Positions 19,027-27,011 of a DNA stretch of 64,000 nt are shown here, in pieces. The first letter of the stretch is position 1. The number at the start of each line of letters is the position of its first letter. The notes below the pieces were generated by a model that saw only the letters and a list, made by a program, of their open reading frames with translations, ran no database searches and was not told the DNA's origin. Origin of the DNA: DATFMP01 sp035266845 (lineage in GTDB: Bacteria > SAR324 > JACQKK01); contig DATFMP010000059.1 of the NCBI GenBank assembly GCA_035266845.1, forward strand, positions 50,729 through 114,728, written 5' to 3'. A program made the translations under genes and the position numbers.

Positions 19027-20966
19027 CAGGAGGCTTCCTGCACCCGCTCCAGCTCGGAGGCGGCCCGCTCCCAAGCGGCCATGGTTTCCTTGAGCCGGCG
19101 CTGGGTCTCCGCCTGCATGGCTTGGTCGCGCTGCACCTGTGCCCGATCGGCGGTCTGGAAGTAACCCTCGGCCGCGAAGCGCACGGCGATGCCCTCCAGT
19201 TCCCCTTCCAGCTTCACCACCTGCGCCTCCAGGCGCTCGACTTCTTTGCGCAGCTTGCCCAGGGCGCGCTTGCGCTCCTTGCGCTCCGCATAGTCGCCCC
19301 CCGCGGCCGGCTCGCCCCGGGCGCGGCCCGCACCCGGCCTCGCCCCGGGAGGGGTGCCGCCGGCCAGGAAGTCCTCGCCCCGCGCGCGCAGGTAGTCCTC
19401 GTAGTTGCCGTGCACATCCTCCACGCCCTCGGGCGAGAGCACCAGGATGCGCCGGGCCACGTGGGAGACGAAGTGGCGGTCGTGGCTCACGAACAGCAGC
19501 GTGCCGTCGAATTCGCCCAGGGCGCGCATCAGCGCTTCGCGACCCTCCAGGTCCAGGTGGTTGGTGGGCTCGTCCAGCACCAGCAGGTTGTCCTGACGCA
19601 GCATCAGCGCAGCCAGCAGCAGGCGCGCGGCCTCGCCCCCGCTCAGGTCGCTGACGTACTTCTCCACATCGTCCCCGGAGAACAGCACGCGTCCCAGCAG
19701 ACCGCGGATGGTGCCCACCGACTCCCCCGGGGCTTGACTGTGCAACCATTCGTACACGCTCGTGCGGCCGCGCAACACCTCGTGGTGATCCTGCGCGAAG
19801 TAGCCCGGCTGCGCCTCGTAGCCCATTTTCACCGCGCCCGCGTCCGCCTCCAGCAGCCCCGCGATGATCTTGAGCAAGGTGGACTTGCCGATGCCGTTCG
19901 GCCCCACCACCGCCACACGCTCGCCGCGCTCGATGGAGAAGTTGACGCCATCCAGCACGGTGTGCTTGCCGTAGGCCTTGCGCAGACCCTGCAGCGTGAG
20001 CACCTCGCGGCCGGAGGGGCGGCGCTGCCGGAAGCCGAACGCGGGAAAGCGCCGCGAGCTGCGCTTGATCTCCGGCATTTCGATGCGCTCCACCTGCTTC
20101 TTGCGCGACTGTGCCTGGCGGGCCTTCGTGGCCTTGGCGCGGAAGCGCGTGATGAAGCGCTCCATCTCCGCGATCTTCTCTTCCGCCCGCGCAATGTCTG
20201 CGTCCTTCTGCTGCACGGCCAGGGTCTTGGCCGCCTCGAAGGCATCGTAGTCGCCCGGGTAGAGCCGCAGCTCCTGGTAGTCCACATCAGCGATCTGGTT
20301 GCAGACCGAATTGAGGAAGTGCCGATCGTGCGAGACCACCACGAACGTGCCCGGGAAGGCCCGCAGGTAGCCCTCCAGCCAGCGGATGGAGTCGATGTCC
20401 AGGTGGTTGGTGGGCTCGTCCAGCAGCAGCAGCGCCGGCTCCGCGAAGAGCGTGCGCGCCAGCAGCACCCGCAGCCGATAGCCGCCGGAGAGCTCGCGCA
20501 TGGGCCGCCGCTGGCGTTCCGGCGATAGCCCCAGGCCGCTCAGCAGGCTGCCCGCCCGCGCCTCGGCCTCGTAGCCGCCGGCGTCCGCGATCTCCGCTTC
20601 CAGATGGGCCAGGCGGTGACCCTCCTCCTCAGTGCCGGCAGTGGATTCGAGCCGAAGCAGCAACTCCGCCTTCTCGTGCAGGGCGCGCTGCAGGCGGGGC
20701 TTGCCGCCGATGGCCACATCCAGCAGGCTCAGGCCGTCGAAGGCGAACTGATCCTGGCCCAGCGTGCCGACGGCCAGGTCATTGGGCCGCGAGACCGTGC
20801 CGCTCTCGGGCTTCAACTCGCCGGACATCAGGCGCAGCAGGGTGGACTTGCCGGTGCCGTTGGCACCGACGAGGCCGTAGTGGGCGCCGGGCTGAAGTTG
20901 CCAGGAGATGTGCTCGAAGAGCACCTGCGCGCCGAAGCGCATCCCGACGTCGGACAGGGCGATCAT
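19026..20966 (-). CDS. ABC-F family ATPase (Uup/EttA/YheS type)
   Basis: A 646-residue soluble tandem ATPase that acts on ribosomes in this family and has no membrane domain. The first Walker A is GANGTGKSTLL near residue 35, with signature LSGGYRLR and Walker B ALLLLDEPTNHLD. The second Walker A is GPNGIGKSTLL near 350, with signature LSGGEAARLLL and Walker B LLVLDEPTNHLD. A charged linker (residues about 245-300) separates the domains, and a C-terminal coiled coil (about 560-640) resembles YheS/Uup. Its start overlaps the stop of the CcmD-like gene (ATGA). The last base of its stop codon adjoins a MITE-like repeat, so the native C-terminus may have been slightly altered. Confidence 0.9.
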   Translation of the reverse strand: MIALSDVGMRFGAQVLFEHISWQLQPGAHYGLVGANGTGKSTLLRLMSGELKPESGTVSRPNDLAVGTLGQDQFAFDGLSLLDVAIGGKPRLQRALHEKAELLLRLESTAGTEEEGHRLAHLEAEIADAGGYEAEARAGSLLSGLGLSPERQRRPMRELSGGYRLRVLLARTLFAEPALLLLDEPTNHLDIDSIRWLEGYLRAFPGTFVVVSHDRHFLNSVCNQIADVDYQELRLYPGDYDAFEAAKTLAVQQKDADIARAEEKIAEMERFITRFRAKATKARQAQSRKKQVERIEMPEIKRSSRRFPAFGFRQRRPSGREVLTLQGLRKAYGKHTVLDGVNFSIERGERVAVVGPNGIGKSTLLKIIAGLLEADAGAVKMGYEAQPGYFAQDHHEVLRGRTSVYEWLHSQAPGESVGTIRGLLGRVLFSGDDVEKYVSDLSGGEAARLLLAALMLRQDNLLVLDEPTNHLDLEGREALMRALGEFDGTLLFVSHDRHFVSHVARRILVLSPEGVEDVHGNYEDYLRARGEDFLAGGTPPGARPGAGRARGEPAAGGDYAERKERKRALGKLRKEVERLEAQVVKLEGELEGIAVRFAAEGYFQTADRAQVQRDQAMQAETQRRLKETMAAWERAASELERVQEAS

Positions 20967-21112
20967 GATCCGTCGGAACGGGCCCCGCCACCCATGCGCT
21001 GCAAGGCGCGACGGGCCACACCGGCCTTGTGGCGCAGATAGAGCAGGTAGACCGTGAAGGTCGCCGCCCAGATACCGTAGGCGGCAAAGACGTATGCGAA
21101 GTTCTTGGGCAT
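20963..21112 (-). CDS. CcmD-like small membrane protein (49 aa)
   Basis: A 49-residue protein with one membrane span at about residues 6-26 (YVFAAYGIWAATFTVYLLYL) followed by a basic tail, the size and layout of the heme-exporter accessory CcmD. Aromatic residues and the AAYGIW run match that family, but no ccm genes are nearby, so the name is tentative. Its stop overlaps the start of the ABC-F gene by four bases, which implies translational coupling and supports it being a real gene. It lies 20 bases after the transglutaminase-like gene. Confidence 0.6.
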   Translation of the reverse strand: MPKNFAYVFAAYGIWAATFTVYLLYLRHKAGVARRALQRMGGGARSDGS

Positions 21113-21132
21113 GGCGGCTGGTGGGTCTCCGC

Positions 21133-21831
21133 TCAGGAGGTGAGCGGGGATTCGTCTTCGAATGCGCGCCCGTCGTGCAGGTCCTGCTCGAAGTAGCGCG
21201 CGTAGAAGCGACGGAAGGAGGACGCGATTTCCTGGAACGGAAAGTCCGCGTACACGCCGCGGTCGTTCACGTATTCCATGTGCTTGCGGTTCTGCGCATC
21301 GAAGGGGTGCAGCAGCGCATCGCTGCGCCCGTCGAACTCCAGCGGCTTCACGCCGAAGCGCTCGCACAGGCTGAGGTTGAAGGCCGGTGTGGCCTTGACC
21401 CAGCGCCCGTCCAGCTTCAGCAGCGTGTAGCCGTGGTAGATGAACAGGTCGGTGCCGATGGCATCCAGCAGCTTCTGCGTGGTGAGGTGGTTCTTCACGT
21501 CCGCGAAGCCCAGCGCGGCGGGAATGCCCACCGCCCGCGCAGCCGCGGCTAGCAGGATCGCCTTGGGGATGCAGAAAGCGGCGCCCTCGCGCAGCACCGT
21601 GGTGGCGCGGAAGCACGTCTCATCCAGCGTGATGCGGTACGGATCGTAGCGGAACTCGTCACGCACGGCGTAGTACAGCATCACACCGCGCTGCACGTCG
21701 TCGCGGGCATCCCCCACTGTCTCACGGGCGAAGCGCACCACCTCGGGCGCGGTGCTCTCGATAAACCGCGTGGGCTGCAGCAGCGCGGCATCGTCCGTGC
21801 CATCCAGCGGCGAGTGCAGGGAGGCCTGCAT
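21133..21831 (-). CDS. transglutaminase-like domain protein
   Basis: A 232-residue cytosolic protein of the papain-like transglutaminase fold. The likely nucleophile is C87 in GAAFCIPKAIL and the histidine H133 in IYHGYTLL. The third position, usually Asp, falls in WVKATPAFN, as seen in many bacterial members of this subfamily. The preceding block DEFRYDPYRI is also typical. Function is unknown; such proteins may be proteases or amidases. It is the first gene of a probable three-gene unit with the CcmD-like and ABC-F genes. Confidence 0.82.
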   Translation of the reverse strand: MQASLHSPLDGTDDAALLQPTRFIESTAPEVVRFARETVGDARDDVQRGVMLYYAVRDEFRYDPYRITLDETCFRATTVLREGAAFCIPKAILLAAAARAVGIPAALGFADVKNHLTTQKLLDAIGTDLFIYHGYTLLKLDGRWVKATPAFNLSLCERFGVKPLEFDGRSDALLHPFDAQNRKHMEYVNDRGVYADFPFQEIASSFRRFYARYFEQDLHDGRAFEDESPLTS

Positions 21832-22247
21832 GGGTTGTATCCGTTCGGGTTTGCGGTGTCCTCACCGGGCGCAGCGCCAGCAGGAAGCGCCCTGCGGCGG
21901 CCACCGGGGACAACGTCCTAGGGTACGGGGGCAGGGGAACCCTGTCAATCGCGGGAGCGGCGCCCAGCCGGGGCCGGAAAGGGCGCAAGCGGACGAAACA
22001 CCCGGCGCCGCGGGCAAAAAAAACCCTCCATGGCCGGGGCCGGGAGAGTTCTTCATGGGCAAACCCAATGCGATTCGGGGCGGCCGCCGCGGCCCTGCAA
22101 CCCTCCTTGGTTGCCCGAAGCCATCCCTGGCTCTCACAGACGCCACAATCCGTCCCAAATCAAACAGTTGCAGACGATGCAGAGCCCGTGCCAGGAGGTC
22201 CGACGCGGCGCGGGCCTTGGACAGTCGGGACGGACGCCCACGGCGTC
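21832..22247. other. intergenic region with a possible terminator for the aldolase/SDR gene
   Basis: No gene is seen in these 416 bases. An A8 run at 22016-22023 next to CCCTCC (22024-22029) and GGAGAG (22043-22048) would, on the minus strand, form a six-pair hairpin followed by eight U residues, so it may terminate transcripts coming from the aldolase/SDR gene 200 bases away. Upstream elements of the transglutaminase-like gene should lie near 21840-21950. Confidence 0.4.
22016..22048 (-). terminator. possible intrinsic terminator
   Basis: On the minus strand CTCTCC pairs with GGAGGG (with one G-U pair) and is followed directly by eight T residues. The stem is short, so termination strength is uncertain. 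Confidence 0.4.
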
Positions 22248-24338
22248 TCAGCGTGGGGCCGCGGCGATGTTGCCGCCATCCACGGGGAGCACGGTGCCCG
22301 TGGTGCGCTCGGCGCGGGCCAGCATGACGAAGGCATCCGCCACGTCCTCCGGCCGCACCACGCGGTGCAGCAGGTTGCCCGAGAGATACTCGTCCACGCT
22401 GACGCCGCGGGCGGCCGCGCGCTGCTCCAGCACGCCCTCGCCGAAGAGCGCCGTGGGCACGCGGTCCGCGTTGATCGCGTTGCTGCGCACGCCCAGGTCG
22501 GCGTAGTCCACGGCGTACTGCTTCATCAGCGCCACCACCGCAGCCTTGGGCAGGGTATACGGGCCCAGGTTGGGGCCGGGATTGAAGGCGGACTTGGAGG
22601 CGTTGAAGAGCAGTTGCCCGCCCGTGCCCTGGCGACGGAAGGTGCGCACCGCTTCGGCGGCCAAGTGCTGGTGGGCGAAGAAGTTCAGCTCGAAGCTCTC
22701 GCGCAGCGCGGCGTCGTCCACCTCGGCCATGGGGCCCTGCCACACGCGGCCCGCGTTGGAGACGACGAGGTCCACGCCGCCGAAGCGCAGGGCGGCCTGG
22801 CGGAAGGCGCCCGCCACCGCCCCTGGATCGGTCACGTCGCAGGGCAGCGCCAGCGCGCCCACGCCCAGCTTGCGACAGTCCGCCTCGATGGCCTGCAAGC
22901 GCTCGGCATCGCGATCCAGCAGGGCCACGTGCGCGCCCTGGGCCGCGAAGGCCCGGGCCGTGGCCGCACCGATGCCGGAAGCCGCGCCACTGACCAGCGC
23001 CACCTGCCGCGCGAACGGCTTCTCGACGCCCTTGCCCAGCTTGGCCTGCTCCAGGCTCCAGTACTCCATCTCGAACAGGCGCAGCGGGTCCAGCGGCGTG
23101 TAGTGCCCGTAGGCCTCCGCCTGCCCGATCACGGTGACCGTGTGCTCGTAGAGGTCCGCGGCGATGCGCGCGTCCTTCTCGCTGGCCCCGGCGGCGAAGA
23201 TGCCCGCCCCCGGCAGCAGCAGCACGCGCGGCAGTGGATCGAGCATGGTCTTGGTCTGCCCGCTGGCCGCGCGGCCCGCCTCGAAGTACGCGCGGTAGTC
23301 CGCCGCATAGCGGGCCACGCCCTCGCGGGCGGCGACGCCTAGCGCCTCCAGCGCGTCCGCGCCGGGCCCCGCCAGGGGGGGCAGCACCAGCGGCAGGTTC
23401 CTGGTGCGGATGATGTGGTCCGGCGTGATCACACCGCGCCCAGCGTAGTCGGGCAGGCCCTCGCCATCCACGAAGGCGCGGATGGCCGGCGAGGTGCGGA
23501 AGTGCAGCAGCAGGCGCCGGTAACCGCCGGACGCCCGTTCGTCCGCCGTGGCCAGCGCCCCGCGCAGCACGGCGGTCGCAGCGGCGAGCTGCGCCTCGTC
23601 CGGCGTGTGCAGGCCGGCCCGCGCGGCGAACAGCGTGCGCCCGTTGGCCTTGGCGGCCAGGGCGTCCTCCGCGAGCTGCACGTAGCGGATCATGCGAGCG
23701 TAGCTTTCCTGCGCCGTCTCGCCAAAAGTGAACAGGCCGTGGTTGATGAGCACGAGCCCCTCCACGGCCGGGTTGCGCTCGTAGGCCTCCAGCGCGAGGC
23801 CCGCCAGGGGAAAGCCGGGGAACACGAAGGGCAGCACGGCCAGCCGCTCGCCGAACACCTCGCGGCAGCGCGCCTCGGGATCGGGCTGGTCCACCAGCCC
23901 CAGGATGGCATCCGCGTGGGTGTGATCCACGAAGCGGTGCGGCAGGAAGGCGTGCAGCAGCGCCTCCACGGAGGGATTGGGCGCCGAGGCATCCAGCAGC
24001 TCGGTACGCAGGGCATTCACCATGCCCTCGTCGCTCATCGCGGCCACCTGGCGCAGGGCGCGGATGGGCTCCAGCCGCACGGCCGGGAAGCCCTCCGGCT
24101 CGATGGTGGCCAGGTCCCAGCCCGAGCCCTTCACGTACAGCACGGGCACGTCGCGACCCAGCGCGTCCGTGGCGTGCCCCTTCACCGACGTATTGCCCCC
24201 GCCGTGCAGCACCAGGGCGGGGTCGCCCCCGATCAGGCGCGAGGTGTACACGCGCAGGGCCAGCGCTTCCGGCACGCCGCGCGCGCCGTAGCGCTCCACG
24301 GCGGCCTGCGCCTCGGCATCGTTCCAGCGGTTCTGCAT
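22248..24338 (-). CDS. bifunctional class II aldolase / short-chain dehydrogenase
   Basis: A 696-residue fusion. The N-terminal half (about 1-400) is a class II aldolase/adducin domain: HGGGNTSVK near residue 45, the zinc histidines in DHTHADAIL near 138-142 and the NHGLFTFG segment. The C-terminal part (about 425-690) is a Rossmann dehydrogenase with GAASGIGAATA and the catalytic Tyr-x3-Lys in YTLPKAAV. Such fusions serve in rhamnose-type sugar breakdown (rhamnulose-phosphate aldolase joined to lactaldehyde dehydrogenase), though other short sugars are possible. No rhamnose isomerase or kinase is present here. It is divergent from an SDR gene. Confidence 0.88.
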   Translation of the reverse strand: MQNRWNDAEAQAAVERYGARGVPEALALRVYTSRLIGGDPALVLHGGGNTSVKGHATDALGRDVPVLYVKGSGWDLATIEPEGFPAVRLEPIRALRQVAAMSDEGMVNALRTELLDASAPNPSVEALLHAFLPHRFVDHTHADAILGLVDQPDPEARCREVFGERLAVLPFVFPGFPLAGLALEAYERNPAVEGLVLINHGLFTFGETAQESYARMIRYVQLAEDALAAKANGRTLFAARAGLHTPDEAQLAAATAVLRGALATADERASGGYRRLLLHFRTSPAIRAFVDGEGLPDYAGRGVITPDHIIRTRNLPLVLPPLAGPGADALEALGVAAREGVARYAADYRAYFEAGRAASGQTKTMLDPLPRVLLLPGAGIFAAGASEKDARIAADLYEHTVTVIGQAEAYGHYTPLDPLRLFEMEYWSLEQAKLGKGVEKPFARQVALVSGAASGIGAATARAFAAQGAHVALLDRDAERLQAIEADCRKLGVGALALPCDVTDPGAVAGAFRQAALRFGGVDLVVSNAGRVWQGPMAEVDDAALRESFELNFFAHQHLAAEAVRTFRRQGTGGQLLFNASKSAFNPGPNLGPYTLPKAAVVALMKQYAVDYADLGVRSNAINADRVPTALFGEGVLEQRAAARGVSVDEYLSGNLLHRVVRPEDVADAFVMLARAERTTGTVLPVDGGNIAAAPR

Positions 24339-24544
24339 GGGCGGTCCGGCGATGGGTCAGGCGGATGAGCAGCGGTGGCGCGCCGCTCGCGGCGCACCGG
24401 GGTCTTCTCCGAAAATAGCCGCGGGCGGGCGCCTTGGCAACGCGCAGCGCCATGCTTGCCAGCTCGCCGCGCTCGCGCTTGAATGGGGCGCCGTGCGGCG
24501 AGGCCGCCGTGCGCCGATTCCGTCACCTGTACCGAGGAGTCCCG

Positions 24545-25261
24545 ATGGAGCTTGCGAACCGCACCGCCCTGATCACGGGCGCCACCGCCGGCATCGGGCT
24601 GGCCTGCGCCGAGGCGCTGCACGCGGCGGGGATGCGCCTAGTCGTGACGGGCCGCCGCCCGGAGCGCATCGCGGAGCTGGAGGCGCGCTGGCCCGGCACC
24701 GTGGGCCTGGCCGCGGACATCACGGACCCCGCGCTGCCGCAGCGGCTGATCGACCTGGCGCTTGAGCACACGGGGCGCTGCGATGTGGTGCTGAACAACG
24801 CGGGCATCATGACCGGGGGCACCTTCGACACGATCGACATCGAGCTGGCCTGCCGCATGGTGCGCGTGAACGTGGAGGCCGCCTACCGCATGGCCTACAC
24901 GGCGCTGCGGCACTTCCAGCGCGCGGGCGAGGGGCACCTCATCAACACCACGTCCGTGCTGGGCACCAAGGTGCGCAAGGGCGCGGAGGCGTACTGCGGT
25001 ACCAAGTTCGCCATCGAGGCGCTCAGCGAGGGCCTGCGGCAGGAGGTGGCGCGCACGAAGGTCCGCGTCTCCTGCGTGGAGCCGGGGCTCACCAAGACCG
25101 AGCTGGCCCGGGACGCTCCCGTGCAGCCGGAGCAGGTGCAGGGTGTGGAGCACCCGCTGCAGCCGGTGGACGTGGCGCGCGCGGTCGTGTTCATGCTGCA
25201 GCAGCCGGAGTACGTCACCATCCCGCGCCTGCTGATGCTCTCCACGGAGCAGGAGGTGTAG
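24545..25261 (+). CDS. short-chain dehydrogenase/reductase (YdfG-like)
   Basis: A 238-residue classical SDR. The nucleotide motif GATAGIG is at residues 11-17, NNAG near 85-88, and the catalytic Ser and Tyr-x3-Lys appear in NTTSVLGTKVRKGAEAYCGTK. The sequence pattern is close to the YdfG branch, which acts on 3-hydroxy acids such as serine and 3-hydroxypropionate. ATG 24545 follows GAGGAG at five bases, which sets the start; the frame is open upstream but not plausible. It is divergent from the aldolase/SDR fusion. Two copies of a palindromic repeat follow its stop. Confidence 0.88.
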   Translation: MELANRTALITGATAGIGLACAEALHAAGMRLVVTGRRPERIAELEARWPGTVGLAADITDPALPQRLIDLALEHTGRCDVVLNNAGIMTGGTFDTIDIELACRMVRVNVEAAYRMAYTALRHFQRAGEGHLINTTSVLGTKVRKGAEAYCGTKFAIEALSEGLRQEVARTKVRVSCVEPGLTKTELARDAPVQPEQVQGVEHPLQPVDVARAVVFMLQQPEYVTIPRLLMLSTEQEV

Positions 25262-25295
25262 CGGGGCGCAGGCAATAGCGTTCCCGCGCTAACGG

Positions 25296-25434
25296 AATGA
25301 CAACCACGTGTCACCCCGGGCGCAGCGAGGAGTCTGCTTTCCTGCGGGGGCCCCGGGCAGCGCGAACAGCAGATTTCTCGCTCCGCTCGAAATGACAACC
25401 GCTTGTCACCCCGAGCGCAGCGAGGGGTCTGCTT
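25296..25434. repeat. pair of 44-bp direct repeats with an internal inverted copy
   Basis: Copy 1 (25296-25339) and copy 2 (25391-25434) share about 40 of 44 bases and begin AATGACAACC, ending GGTCTGCTT or AGTCTGCTT. Between them, AGCAGATTTCTCGCTCCGCTCGAAATGACA (from 25368) is an inverted, partly diverged copy. The TGTCACCCCGAGCGCAGCGAGG core resembles short dispersed palindromic repeats found in many bacteria. It sits between the convergent SDR and LysR genes. Confidence 0.75.
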
Positions 25435-25447
25435 GTCGGCCGTTTGC

Positions 25448-26386
25448 TCAGCCGCCGGTTGCGCGGCGAGGACGGGCCATGGGTGCGGGGATGGGGTAGA
25501 TGTCCCCGCGGCCGAAGCGCTCCACCAGAAAGTCCGCGAAGGCGCGCACCTTGGGGGAGAGCTGCTTGCCGCTAGGGTAGAGCAGGTAGAAGGCCATGCG
25601 GGAGAACACGGGCCAGTCCGCCAGCACGGTGCGCAGGCGCCCGGTTTCCAGCTCCGCGCTGATGTCCCAGGTGGACTTGACGGCCAGACCCAGTCCGGCC
25701 AGCACCGTGTCCTTCAGCACCTGCCCGCTGTTGGTGACCAGGGAGCCGGCCACCTTGACGGGCAGAGGCCCCTCCGGCCCCTCGAACTCCCACACGTCTT
25801 CCGTGCCGTGGATGAGGCAGTTGTGCGTCGCCAGGTCGGTGGGCGTGCGCGGCGCCCCGTGGCGCTCCAGGTAGGCCGGTGCCGCGCAGACCACGCGATG
25901 GTTCGGCAGCAGGCGCCGCGCGATCAGGCTGGAATCCTTGAGCACGGTGAGGCGCACGGCGAGATCGTAGCCCTCCTCCACGATGTCCACCAGCGAATCG
26001 CTGAGCTCCAGCTCCACGCGCACCTGCGGATTGCGCGCCAGGAACTCCGCCACCGCCTCCCCCATGTGCCGGCGCCCGAACGAGAGCGGCACGGTGACCT
26101 TGAGCGTGCCGCGCGGCATCAGATCGCGCTCGGAAATGGCCGCCTCGGCCTCGTCCAGGTCCGCCAGGATGCGCAGGCAGCGCTCGTAGAAGCCCGCGCC
26201 GTCCTCCGTGAGGCGCAGGCGGCGCGTGGTGCGGTGCAGCAGCCGCGTGCCCAGGCGCGCCTCCAGCGAGGCGATGCGCTTGCTCACCGCCGCGGGCGAA
26301 AGGCCCAGTTCCCGCCCCGCCGCGGCCAAGCTCCCCAGCGCCGCGGAGCGCACAAATAGACGTAGCTCGGAAATATTGTCCAGCAT
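25448..26386 (-). CDS. LysR-family transcriptional regulator
   Basis: A 312-residue regulator. The N-terminal winged helix-turn-helix reads MLDNISELRLFVRSAALGSL, then AAAGRELGLSPAAVSKRIASLEARLG, with the recognition helix at about residues 30-45. The effector-binding domain follows from residue 90. ATG 26386 is the normal LysR N-terminus; the longer frame to 26455 overlaps what looks like its own promoter. The upstream TGGAA-N9-TTCCA inverted repeat is a candidate binding site. Targets could be the small gene at 26534 or the BenE-type transporter further downstream. Confidence 0.92.
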   Translation of the reverse strand: MLDNISELRLFVRSAALGSLAAAGRELGLSPAAVSKRIASLEARLGTRLLHRTTRRLRLTEDGAGFYERCLRILADLDEAEAAISERDLMPRGTLKVTVPLSFGRRHMGEAVAEFLARNPQVRVELELSDSLVDIVEEGYDLAVRLTVLKDSSLIARRLLPNHRVVCAAPAYLERHGAPRTPTDLATHNCLIHGTEDVWEFEGPEGPLPVKVAGSLVTNSGQVLKDTVLAGLGLAVKSTWDISAELETGRLRTVLADWPVFSRMAFYLLYPSGKQLSPKVRAFADFLVERFGRGDIYPIPAPMARPRRATGG

Positions 26387-26416
26387 GTCCAAATTTGGCC
26401 AGGATTCGATAGCAAT

Positions 26417-26435
26417 TGGAACGATAACCATTCCA
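26417..26435. promoter_or_regulatory. TGGAA-N9-TTCCA inverted repeat, candidate LysR-type box
   Basis: Two five-base arms, TGGAA (26417-26421) and TTCCA (26431-26435), are spaced by nine bases in the A/T-richer gap upstream of the LysR gene, matching the T-N11-A form of LysR boxes. Binding is inferred from position and shape only. Confidence 0.45.
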
Positions 26436-26533
26436 TTCAGCCCTATTCTCTCCACATCATAAACGATCTACTCTGGAATGGACAGCGGAAGGGAGACCAT
26501 GTTCATCCAGTACCCGCGCCAGGGAGTCGCACC

Positions 26534-26725
26534 ATGTTCAAGCTGCAAAATCTGATCATCTCCGGGATGGAAGTTTACAGCCCGCCCCAGACGCCGTCTG
26601 TCCAGGCATTGCGCGACCTGCCGCGCCCGGAAAAGTCCGTGCGCCGCAAGGTTTCGGCACCCTCCGGCCTGCTGCTGCACACCCTGGCCGTGGGCGGGCT
26701 GCCGCTGCCCTGGCGGCGCGGCTAA
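26534..26725 (+). CDS. hypothetical small protein (63 aa)
   Basis: A 63-residue open frame starting at an ATG with GGGAG about nine bases upstream. The sequence has no family I recognise: MFKLQNLIISGMEVYSPPQ at the start, a basic middle and LLLHTLAVGGLPLPWRRG at the end. A competing 18-codon frame starts at ATG 26499 behind a stronger AGGGAG and overlaps its start. It is divergent from the LysR gene, a position where LysR targets are often found. It may be a real small protein or a chance frame. Confidence 0.35.
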   Translation: MFKLQNLIISGMEVYSPPQTPSVQALRDLPRPEKSVRRKVSAPSGLLLHTLAVGGLPLPWRRG

Positions 26726-27011
26726 GCCGCCTGCAGCCCCGCGCCGAACCCTCGCAAGGTTGAGGTCCGGACGGGGCGTGCGTGTCTCCCTTCCCCGCAC
26801 GCGCGCCCCGTCCCGGCAGGTACCCCACCGTTCCGCCTTACCGTGACACCCAGCATCGCAGTTCCTCCCCCCGATCCGCTGGTCACTGCCAGCCATCGTC
26901 CTGCACGCACATCGGTTGCGCGGCGCGAAGTGCTTCGCGTAGAGTGACGCCCGATTGCGCGCCGCGGGCCGTCCCGGCCTCGGTGCCGCCTCCCCCTCCA
27001 CGCGGCGGGCC

